This document shows positions 1 to 5,126 of a DNA stretch of 13,106 nucleotides, one piece after another. The stretch lies in assembly GCA_946405675.1 (NCBI GenBank), contig CAMJIC010000054.1, positions 1 through 13,106 of the forward strand, given 5' to 3'. The stretch is from an uncultured Clostridia bacterium (GTDB lineage: Bacteria; Bacillota; Clostridia; Lachnospirales; Lachnospiraceae). The translations under genes were made by a program, and so were the position numbers. The notes below the pieces were generated by a model. The model did not search any database and was not told the origin of the DNA. It saw only the letters and a program-made list of their open reading frames with translations. The first letter of the stretch is position 1; each line of letters opens with the position of its first letter.

Positions 1-84
1 GTTACAAGTCACACCCTGGCCAGGTCACAGTTCACTGCCCGGCCGGTCAGTGAACAGCAACCTGGCCAGAGTGTGACTTGTAAC
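1..84. repeat. 84-nt near-perfect palindromic repeat (short family member)
   Basis: The segment is an inverted repeat over its whole length: it starts GTTACAAGTCACAC and ends with the exact reverse complement GTGTGACTTGTAAC. Comparing the two 42-nt halves, 37 of 42 positions can pair, centred on a GGCCGG-like core near 42/43. The inner boxes CTGGCCAGG and GTTCACTG are also mirrored. The same end sequence and the box GTTCACTGCCCGGC recur in the larger element at 4209-4491, so this is a dispersed family and not a lone hairpin. It lies just upstream of the hisS promoter. No U-tract follows on either visible side, so it does not look like an ordinary terminator. The element starts at the first base of the window, so a leftward extension cannot be excluded. 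Confidence 0.85.
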
Positions 85-122
85 CTCGCCAGCGGGGTTA
101 TGGAGGAAATGGAAGGACATCC

Positions 123-151
123 TTGTCACTGCCGGGGTTTGCGGGTATACT
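123..151 (+). promoter_or_regulatory. Sigma-A type promoter for hisS
   Basis: A -35 box TTGTCA (123-128) and a -10 box TATACT (146-151) are separated by exactly 17 nt. Transcription would start near 158, at the AGGAGG ribosome binding site, giving a leader of only about 16 nt. The boxes fit the vegetative consensus well; the assignment is inferred from sequence only. Confidence 0.6.
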
Positions 152-173
152 CTTGACAGGAGGAAGAGCATTT

Positions 174-1481
174 ATGAAATTGATACAGACACCAGTGAAG
201 GGCATGCAGGATTTTCTGCCGGAGGATATGGCTTTGAGGCAGCATGTGCTTGGAGTCATCCGGGAGACATACGCCAGATATGGATTTACCGAGATCGAGA
301 CGCCTGTCATGGAGCATATTGAGAATCTGACCGGGAAGAACGGCGGGGAGAATGAGAAGCTGATCTTTAAGGTGGAGAAGCGGGGGCGTGAGCTGGAGAA
401 GAGCCTTCAGAAGGTCCGGAAGGAGGAGATGTATCCGGATGCTGCCGGGACGGAGCTTGCTGACAGTGCTTTGCGGTATGATCTTACGGTTCCGCTGTGC
501 AGATATTATTCCGGCCATAAGAATGAGCTGCCGTCTCCCTTCAAGGCGCTTCAGATCGGGAATGTATTCCGCGCGGACCGGCCTCAGAAGGGGCGGTTCA
601 GGCAGTTTACCCAGTGTGATATTGATATTATCGGGGATGCCAGCGTGATGGCGGAGATCGAGCTGATCGCGGCGACCAGCGATGCGCTGCACAGGATCTT
701 CGCTGAGGTTGGCGTGTCAGGTTTTACGGTGCATATCGGTGACAGGCGGATCCTGCGGGCGATGGCAAAGAGCGCAGAATTTGCGGAAGAAGAATATGAT
801 GAGGTGTTCATCATCCTGGACAAGATGGACAAGATCGGGCTTGACGGGGTGAAGGAGGAGCTGATTCAGGGCGGTTTTGCCCCTGAAAAGGTGGAGAAGT
901 ATGTTGGGTTCTTCCGGGCACTGGAAGGAGAGCAGCTGCAGGATCCTGCGGCATTCATCAGTCAGACATGCGCTGACTGCATTGAAGAGGGCGCGCAGCA
1001 GGATATCACGACGATCCTGTCTGCGGTCCGGGGAATGATCAGCGATGATATTACCCTGGAGTTTGACCCGACCCTGGTGCGGGGCATGAGCTATTATACA
1101 GGGACGATTTTTGAGATTTCCATCGATCATTATTCCTTCTCGATCGCCGGAGGCGGCAGGTATGATAAGATGGTTGGCCGTTTCTGCGGACAGGATGCCC
1201 CGGCATGCGGTTTTTCCATCGGATTCGAACGGATCGTGACGATCCTGCGTGACCTTGGCTGGAAGGAGAATAGCAGCATGCCGCGCAAGGCATATCTGAT
1301 CGACCTGAAGAGCGCGTCCGGGAGAATGACGGAGGTCTTTTCCGCTGCGGCGAAAGAGCGTGCACAGGGCTTTGCAGTGGTGGTGCAGCCGCTGAAGAAG
1401 AACGCGAAGTTTCAGGTGGAGGCGTTGGAGAAGAGTGGTTATACCGAGATCAGGAAGGTGTACGCAGATACACAGCTCTGA
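174..1481 (+). CDS. hisS: Histidyl-tRNA synthetase with a short C-terminal domain
   Basis: Class II aminoacyl-tRNA synthetase of 435 aa that activates histidine with ATP and charges tRNA-His in the cytosol. Visible motifs: N-terminal PVKGMQDFLPED (residues 7-18); motif 2 FRADRPQKGRFRQFTQ (132-147); the histidine-specific motif LVRGMSYYTG (301-310) with its arginine; AGGGRYDKMVG (325-335); motif 3 GFSIGFERI (346-354). The ATG at 174 is preferred because AGGAGG lies at 158-163, 10 nt upstream. The frame stays open to a TTG at 123, but that lies inside the promoter. The C-terminal region from about residue 370 keeps only about 66 aa and stops at ...VYADTQL, some 20-30 residues shorter than the usual anticodon-binding domain. 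HisZ is the alternative, but motif 2, the RG(x)xYYTG arginine and a recognisable C-terminal domain favour HisRS. Confidence 0.88.
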   Translation: MKLIQTPVKGMQDFLPEDMALRQHVLGVIRETYARYGFTEIETPVMEHIENLTGKNGGENEKLIFKVEKRGRELEKSLQKVRKEEMYPDAAGTELADSALRYDLTVPLCRYYSGHKNELPSPFKALQIGNVFRADRPQKGRFRQFTQCDIDIIGDASVMAEIELIAATSDALHRIFAEVGVSGFTVHIGDRRILRAMAKSAEFAEEEYDEVFIILDKMDKIGLDGVKEELIQGGFAPEKVEKYVGFFRALEGEQLQDPAAFISQTCADCIEEGAQQDITTILSAVRGMISDDITLEFDPTLVRGMSYYTGTIFEISIDHYSFSIAGGGRYDKMVGRFCGQDAPACGFSIGFERIVTILRDLGWKENSSMPRKAYLIDLKSASGRMTEVFSAAAKERAQGFAVVVQPLKKNAKFQVEALEKSGYTEIRKVYADTQL

Positions 1482-1523
1482 GGATCGGATTTCAGGATCT
1501 AAAAGACACATTTACATTTTTTA

Positions 1524-1563
1524 CCTGGAAGCGTTGGATTTCCGGCAGGTGACCGCTTCCAGG
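1524..1563 (+). other. 10-bp perfect hairpin ahead of pgcA
   Basis: CCTGGAAGCG (1524-1533) and CGCTTCCAGG (1554-1563) form a perfect 10-bp stem with a 20-nt loop, ending 6 nt before the AGGAGG (1570-1575) of the next gene. No U-tract follows on either strand, so it does not look like an intrinsic terminator. It may be an mRNA-stability or translation-control structure at an intercistronic boundary. Function is not established. Confidence 0.5.
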
Positions 1564-1579
1564 CAGCACAGGAGGGATT

Positions 1580-3322
1580 ATGGAAGAGTACAGGGTAAGG
1601 TATCAACAGTGGCTGGAAAGTCCTTATTTTGATGAGGGAACGAAGGCGGAGCTTCGTGCCCTGGAGGGAAATGAGGATGAGATCAAGGAGCGGTTCTATA
1701 TGGACCTTGAGTTCGGTACGGCTGGATTGAGAGGTATTATCGGGGCCGGTACGAACCGCATGAATATCTATGTGGTGCGGAAGGCGACCCAGGGCCTGGC
1801 CAATTATATCCTCAAGGCTGGCGGAAAAGAAAAGGGTGTGGTGATTGCCCATGATTCCCGCCGTATGTATCAGGAGTTTACGGACTGCGCCGCCCTGACC
1901 CTTGCCGCGAACGGGATCAAGGCATATGTGTTTGACGCGCTGCGTCCCACGCCCGAGCTTTCCTATGCGGTACGCCATCTGGGCTGCATCGCGGGCATCA
2001 ATATTACGGCCAGCCATAACCCGCCTGAATACAATGGATACAAGGTATACTGGGAGGATGGCGCGCAGATCACGCCTCCGCATGATACCGGGATCATGGA
2101 TGAGGTCAAGGCGATCAGTGACTATGCCTCCTGCAAGACGATGGATATGAAGGAGGCTGTGGAGAAGGGCCTGTATGTCCTGGTGGGCGACAAGGAAGTT
2201 GACACGGATTATATCGAAGAGCTTAAGAAGAATGTCCTTCATCCGGAGGCGATCCGCCAGGAGGCGGCAAACCTGAAGATCGTCTATACGCCGCTTCACG
2301 GCACAGGCCTCGTTCCGGCGACAAGGGTTCTGAAGGAGCTTGGATTTGAGCATGTGACCGTGGTGCCGCAGCAGGAGAAGCCGGACGGAGAATTCCCGAC
2401 CGTTTCGTATCCGAATCCGGAGGCGGACGAGGCATTCACGCTGGGCCTGAAGCTTGCGGAAGAGACGGGAGCTGACCTGGTGCTTGCCACCGATCCGGAC
2501 GCGGACCGTCTGGGTGTGAGAGTACGTGACAAGGATGGTGTCTATCATACCCTGACCGGCAATATGTCCGGAAGCCTTCTTGCGGATTATGAGATCGGAC
2601 AGAGGAAGGCGCTTTGCGGGCTGCCTGAGGATGGTATGCTGATCAAGACCATCGTGACCACCAATCTTGCGGATGCGATCTGTAAATATTATGGCGTCGC
2701 GGAGTATGAGTGCCTGACCGGATTCAAGTGGATCGGACGCAGGATCCTGCAGATGGAGACGGAAGGAAAGGGCTCTTACCTGTTTGGATTCGAGGAGAGC
2801 TACGGGTGCCTGATCGGGACGCATGCAAGGGATAAGGACGCGATCGTTGCGGTAATGGCGCTGTGTGAGGCGGCTGCTTATTATAAGACGAAGAACATGA
2901 CCCTGTGGGATGCCATGCTGGATCTGTATGAGCGCTGCGGGTATTACAGGGACAATGTCATGTCAGTGGGCCTGAAGGGGATCTCCGGCCTTGAGAAGAT
3001 CCGTCAGATCATGACAACGCTCAGGGAACAGGAGATGTCAGAGATCGCCGGGTGCAAGGTACTTAAGATCCGTGACTATGCGCTGGATCGGGTCAAGGAT
3101 CTTGCGACCGGCGAAGTGACAGACACGGGCCTTCCGAAGTCCAACGTCCTTTATTATGAGCTGGAGGGCGATGCCTGGCTGTGCGTACGTCCGTCGGGAA
3201 CAGAGCCGAAGATTAAGTTCTATTATGGGATTGTAGGGACATCCCTGGAGGATGCACAGAAGAAGGATGAAGCATTTGGCAAGGAGATCAGCGCGATGGT
3301 TGACAATATGGTCAATGCGTGA
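1580..3322 (+). CDS. pgcA: Phosphoglucomutase / phosphomannomutase (alpha-D-phosphohexomutase family)
   Basis: Cytosolic enzyme of 580 aa that interconverts hexose-1-phosphate and hexose-6-phosphate, most likely glucose phosphates, feeding UDP-glucose and envelope polysaccharide synthesis or taking glucose-1-P from glycogen into glycolysis. All four family signatures are present: the phosphoserine loop TASHNP with catalytic Ser145; the metal loop DPDADR (Asp305, 307, 309); the sugar-specificity loop GFEESYG (403-409); and the phosphate-binding loop RPSGTEPK (537-544). Length matches the long PgcA-like subgroup of Bacillota (about 575-600 aa). The start ATG follows AGGAGG by 4 nt. It lies 98 nt after hisS with a hairpin between, so it may be co-transcribed or have its own weak promoter (TTTACA at 1511, poor -10). 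Glucose versus mannose specificity cannot be settled from motifs. Confidence 0.92.
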   Translation: MEEYRVRYQQWLESPYFDEGTKAELRALEGNEDEIKERFYMDLEFGTAGLRGIIGAGTNRMNIYVVRKATQGLANYILKAGGKEKGVVIAHDSRRMYQEFTDCAALTLAANGIKAYVFDALRPTPELSYAVRHLGCIAGINITASHNPPEYNGYKVYWEDGAQITPPHDTGIMDEVKAISDYASCKTMDMKEAVEKGLYVLVGDKEVDTDYIEELKKNVLHPEAIRQEAANLKIVYTPLHGTGLVPATRVLKELGFEHVTVVPQQEKPDGEFPTVSYPNPEADEAFTLGLKLAEETGADLVLATDPDADRLGVRVRDKDGVYHTLTGNMSGSLLADYEIGQRKALCGLPEDGMLIKTIVTTNLADAICKYYGVAEYECLTGFKWIGRRILQMETEGKGSYLFGFEESYGCLIGTHARDKDAIVAVMALCEAAAYYKTKNMTLWDAMLDLYERCGYYRDNVMSVGLKGISGLEKIRQIMTTLREQEMSEIAGCKVLKIRDYALDRVKDLATGEVTDTGLPKSNVLYYELEGDAWLCVRPSGTEPKIKFYYGIVGTSLEDAQKKDEAFGKEISAMVDNMVNA

Positions 3323-3336
3323 GCAAATGCAATCTC

Positions 3337-3365
3337 TTGACAAACGATTCGTGTCGATATATAAG
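3337..3365 (+). promoter_or_regulatory. Strong vegetative promoter for hup
   Basis: A consensus -35 TTGACA (3337-3342) is followed after 17 nt by TATAAG (3360-3365); an overlapping TATATA lies at 3358-3363. Transcription would start near 3372, leaving an unusually long leader of about 210 nt before the HU start codon. The strength fits an abundant nucleoid protein. Confidence 0.72.
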
Positions 3366-3388
3366 TTATGATAGTGTCTGCGTATGCG

Positions 3389-3407
3389 AAGCCGGCTGTT
3401 CCGGCTT
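3389..3407 (+). other. Short GC-rich hairpin in the hup leader
   Basis: AAGCCGG (3389-3395) and CCGGCTT (3401-3407) form a 7-bp stem with a 5-nt loop, near the 5' end of the predicted hup transcript. Only three T residues follow, so termination is unlikely. It could stabilise the 5' end of an abundant mRNA; this is inference. Confidence 0.4.
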
Positions 3408-3432
3408 TGGCGTGAAGGAGACTGGCAGGAGG

Positions 3433-3516
3433 ATGGAGAGGCTCAGAATGAACTGCATCAGATTGCAAAGGTTTTCTGAGCGGATTCTGATCATCCCGCA
3501 AAGATGCAGACTGTAA
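3433..3516 (+). CDS. Possible 27-aa leader peptide upstream of hup (speculative)
   Basis: Within the long hup leader an ATG at 3433 opens a 27-codon frame, beginning MERLRMNCIRLQ and ending PQRCRL before TAA. AAGGAG lies 12 nt upstream (3415-3420), and a second purine run, AGGAGG, directly abuts the ATG. It is arginine- and leucine-rich with no recognisable domain. It may be a regulatory upstream ORF or chance; initiation signals are the only support. Confidence 0.15.
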   Translation: MERLRMNCIRLQRFSERILIIPQRCRL

Positions 3517-3581
3517 TAATTGACTCCTGCGCTGACAGGGCAGGCAGGAAAGAAGAAAACCAGGTAAAAGGAGTAATTCTC

Positions 3582-3860
3582 ATGAACAAGACTGAACTGA
3601 TCGCGGCTATGGCTGAACGTGCGGAGATTTCCAGAAAGGACGCTGAGGCGGCACTGAAGGCATTTGTGGAAACAGTCAGCGATGCACTGAAGAACGATGA
3701 CAAGGTGCAGATCGTTGGATTCGGAACTTTTGAAGTGGTCGAGAGAGGCGAGCGCGAAGGAAGGAATCCGCTGACTGGCGAATCCATGACGATCAAGGCT
3801 TCCAGGAATCCGAAGTTCAAGGCCGGGAAGGCTTTGAAGGATGCCTTGAATGAGGGGTAA
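3582..3860 (+). CDS. hup: HU-family DNA-binding protein
   Basis: A 92-aa nucleoid-associated protein that bends and compacts DNA as a dimer. The full HU/IHF fold is visible: N-terminal helices from MNKTELIAAMAE, the GFGTFEVVERGERE strand region (46-59), the DNA-minor-groove arm motif RNPLTGE (61-67) with the intercalating proline, and the C-terminal helix ending ALKDALNEG. Length equals typical bacterial HU (90-92 aa). AAAAGGAG (3566-3573) sits 8 nt upstream of the ATG. The gene is monocistronic as far as signals show, with a strong promoter at 3337 and a perfect terminator at 3889. HU beside rqcP/yabO is a common arrangement in Clostridia and matches the hbs homologue rather than IHF. Confidence 0.96.
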   Translation: MNKTELIAAMAERAEISRKDAEAALKAFVETVSDALKNDDKVQIVGFGTFEVVERGEREGRNPLTGESMTIKASRNPKFKAGKALKDALNEG

Positions 3861-3888
3861 GACCGGGATCGGAGGTCTGAATGATACG

Positions 3889-3915
3889 GAGCGGGAGTAT
3901 CTCCCGCTCTTTTTT
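3889..3915 (+). terminator. Rho-independent terminator of hup
   Basis: GAGCGGGAG (3889-3897) and CTCCCGCTC (3901-3909) form a perfect 9-bp stem with a TAT loop, followed at once by six T (3910-3915). This is a textbook intrinsic terminator 28 nt after the hup stop codon. The rqcP ribosome binding site begins only 16 nt later, so rqcP must be expressed by read-through or by a promoter I could not identify. Confidence 0.93.
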
Positions 3916-3941
3916 GACCGATCTTTCGGAAGGAGGCAAGC

Positions 3942-4181
3942 ATGAGACTGGATAAATATCTGAAGGTATCGCGCCTGATCAAACGCCGTACCGTAGCAAA
4001 CGAGGCCTGTGACACCGGGCGGGTCAGCATCAATGGCAAGACAGCCAAGGCATCCGCACAGGTCAGCCCCGGTGATGTGATCGAGATCGCCTTCGGGACA
4101 CGTACCGTAAAGGCGGAAGTCCTCAGCGTCGCGGAGACTGTGAGGAAAGAGGAAGCGCAGGAACTGTTCCGGTATATATGA
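3942..4181 (+). CDS. rqcP: S4-domain RNA-binding protein, RqcP/YabO-like
   Basis: A 79-aa protein made almost wholly of an S4 RNA-binding domain: MRLDKYLKVSRLIKRRTVANEACDTGRV (1-28) forms the helical part and the VSINGKTAK...VSPGDVIEI strands follow. In Bacillus subtilis the homologue YabO/RqcP binds stalled 50S subunits with RqcH and helps add C-terminal alanine tails to incomplete chains. Size and location beside hup and upstream of divIC match yabO, which favours RqcP over the related heat-shock protein Hsp15 (HslR). AGGAGG (3931-3936) lies 5 nt before the ATG. In spore formers yabP and yabQ usually follow; here a terminator-like hairpin and a repeat element follow instead. Confidence 0.88.
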   Translation: MRLDKYLKVSRLIKRRTVANEACDTGRVSINGKTAKASAQVSPGDVIEIAFGTRTVKAEVLSVAETVRKEEAQELFRYI

Positions 4182-4184
4182 TTC

Positions 4185-4208
4185 AATGGCATTGTTACAT
4201 GCCATTTT
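4185..4208 (+). terminator. Probable terminator after rqcP
   Basis: AATGGCAT (4185-4192) and ATGCCATT (4199-4206) form a perfect 8-bp stem with a 6-nt loop, starting 3 nt after the rqcP stop. The run TTTT spans 4205-4208. The short U-tract makes it moderate in strength. The large inverted repeat begins at the next base. Confidence 0.6.
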
Positions 4209-4491
4209 GTTACAAGACACACCCCCGCCAGCGTTACTGTTCACTGCCCGGCTGGGCAGGCTATGGATTGCACGAGGAGGGCATCCGCAGCGTCGGTTCT
4301 TAGCGAATGCAAGCCAAAGGCGCAGCATGAGCTTAGAACCGCTACGCGAGGGCGCTGCGTGCCAGTGACACGCGTTTAGCGCCGACCGAGGCGGAAGCCG
4401 AGAACATAAGCGAGAGCGGCCCTCCGACGCAATCCATAGCCTGACCAGCCGGGCAGTGGACAGTTACGTTGGTGCGGGTATGACTTGTAAC
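4209..4491. repeat. 283-nt inverted-repeat element with structured core (long family member)
   Basis: Two 63-nt arms, 4209-4271 and 4429-4491, are inverted copies matching at 55 of 63 positions; both begin GTTACAAG when read inward. Pairing continues inside as GGAGGGC (4276-4282) with GCCCTCC (4419-4425). The arms share the boxes GTTACAAGnCACACCC and GTTCACTGCCCGGC with the 84-nt palindrome at 1-84, so both belong to one family; this copy carries an extra 157-nt core. No transposase or convincing ORF lies within, so it is either a non-autonomous MITE-like element or the gene of a structured RNA. It occupies most of the 464-nt gap between rqcP and divIC, where spore formers usually have yabP and yabQ. 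Confidence 0.85.
4286..4359. other. Branched hairpin in the core of the large repeat
   Basis: CGCAGCG (4286-4292) pairs with CGCTGCG (4353-4359). Inside it, CGGTTCTTAGC (4294-4304) pairs with GCTTAGAACCG (4331-4341) at 10 of 11 positions. ATGC (4307-4310) then pairs with GCAT (4325-4328), with GA opposite GA at 4305-4306 and 4329-4330, and a small GCC/GGC stem (4313-4315, 4319-4321) caps it. Nested helices separated by a tandem G·A step suggest a folded RNA or DNA structure, not random sequence. No known RNA family is recognised. Confidence 0.55.
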
Positions 4492-4529
4492 GCTATTTTG
4501 TTTCCTGAAAGGAATCCGGCGAAACTGGC

Positions 4530-4558
4530 TTGAAAAAAATGGATTGAAAGATTACAAT
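4530..4558 (+). promoter_or_regulatory. Promoter for divIC
   Basis: TTGAAA (4530-4535) and TACAAT (4553-4558) are separated by exactly 17 nt, in locally AT-rich DNA just outside the right arm of the repeat. Transcription would begin near 4565, about 80 nt before the divIC start. Confidence 0.62.
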
Positions 4559-4596
4559 AAAGATGTCTTAAAGATTTCTTAATTGACATATGACCG

Positions 4597-4624
4597 CAAT
4601 TCTTGCGTTCCTGAATTGTTTTTT
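4597..4624 (+). promoter_or_regulatory. Weak hairpin plus T6 in the divIC leader, possible attenuator
   Basis: CAATTC (4597-4602) and GAATTG (4613-4618) can pair as a 6-bp stem and are followed by TTTTTT (4619-4624), just before the divIC Shine-Dalgarno. An alternative CGCAA/TTGCG pairing (4596-4600 with 4603-4607) excludes it. The AT-rich stem is weak, so this may be chance. Confidence 0.25.
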
Positions 4625-4645
4625 GGATGAAGAGGTGATGTTCGT

Positions 4646-4948
4646 ATGAAGGCAGGCAGACAGCCGGTTTCGAGGGAGAATCGCAGAGGGATGATCATGA
4701 TCATCATTGTGGTGTGCATTGTAGTCGTGGCACTGGCGGTGAGATGCCAGGCGATCTCGGATCGCAATGATGCCTATGCGACGCAGATCGAGACGCTGGA
4801 GCAGAAGATCACGGATGAACAGGGCAGAGGCGAGAGCATTGAGACATTCCGGAAGTATACGCATACGAATGCCTATGTGGAAAAGGTGGCCAGGGAGAAG
4901 CTTGGACTGGTATATCCGGATGAAGTGATCTTCCAGCAGCGCAAATAG
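4646..4948 (+). CDS. divIC: DivIC/FtsB-type septum formation initiator
   Basis: A 100-aa bitopic membrane protein. A basic cytoplasmic N-terminus (1-15) precedes one transmembrane segment (about 16-32, rich in I, V and M). An extracytoplasmic coiled-coil stretch follows (about 34-62), then the conserved tail VAREKLGLVYPDEVIF (81-96) characteristic of the DivIC/FtsB family. It would act with FtsL and DivIB in the divisome to activate septal peptidoglycan synthesis. The start ATG follows AGGTGAT (4633-4639), a match to the 3' end of 16S rRNA, by 6 nt. Position between rqcP and tilS equals the classic divIC locus, but the usual yabP/yabQ and spoIIE neighbours are absent. FtsL is the main alternative; the conserved tail and locus favour DivIC. 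Confidence 0.87.
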   Translation: MKAGRQPVSRENRRGMIMIIIVVCIVVVALAVRCQAISDRNDAYATQIETLEQKITDEQGRGESIETFRKYTHTNAYVEKVAREKLGLVYPDEVIFQQRK

Positions 4949-5013
4949 CGCAGATCAGGAATGGAACCGGGGAACCATTTTTGCGGATGACGGAAACTGA
5001 ATGGATAATGAGG

Positions 5014-5042
5014 ACGCTCTGCGGATCGATTCCGCAGAGCGT
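5014..5042 (+). terminator. Strong hairpin after divIC, terminator-like
   Basis: ACGCTCTGCGGA (5014-5025) and TCCGCAGAGCGT (5031-5042) form a perfect 12-bp stem with a TCGAT loop, 65 nt downstream of the divIC stop. The following bases are TCTTG, so the U-tract is poor. It probably ends or attenuates divIC transcription before tilS, or it is a decayed terminator. Confidence 0.6.
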
Positions 5043-5126
5043 TCTTGCGCCTTGCAAATACATGTGAATCCTTCGCCATCTGCACAAGTTATTTATCTAC
5101 AGCTCCTAAGGAGAGGTCAGGATTTT

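Noticed and set aside
123..173. A TTG start at 123 for hisS, adding 17 residues
   Set aside because: The segment coincides with the -35/-10 promoter boxes, and AGGAGG is correctly spaced for the ATG at 174, which begins the typical HisRS N-terminus.
174..1481. HisZ, the regulatory subunit of ATP phosphoribosyltransferase
   Set aside because: Catalytic motif 2 arginines, the LVRGxxYYTG motif and part of the anticodon-binding domain are present, and no his biosynthesis gene is adjacent.
1499..2824. A 441-codon open frame on the minus strand opposite pgcA
   Set aside because: It is the antisense shadow of a phosphohexomutase with all four active-site motifs, and has no family resemblance of its own.
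4186..4368. A 60-codon open frame overlapping the left half of the large repeat
   Set aside because: It runs through the arm and core hairpins, has no ribosome binding site and no recognisable protein features; the palindromic structure explains the sequence better.
1..4491. CRISPR array formed by the repeated palindromes
   Set aside because: The copies are few, of unequal size, kilobases apart and without regular spacers or cas genes.
4209..4491. Insertion sequence with a transposase
   Set aside because: There are terminal inverted repeats but no transposase-sized ORF within 283 nt; I could not identify a convincing target-site duplication at the ends.
5001..5126. An upstream ATG start for tilS at 5001
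   Set aside because: It would translate through the 12-bp hairpin at 5014-5042, lacks a ribosome binding site, and TilS proteins normally begin close to the PP-loop, as with ATG 5127.
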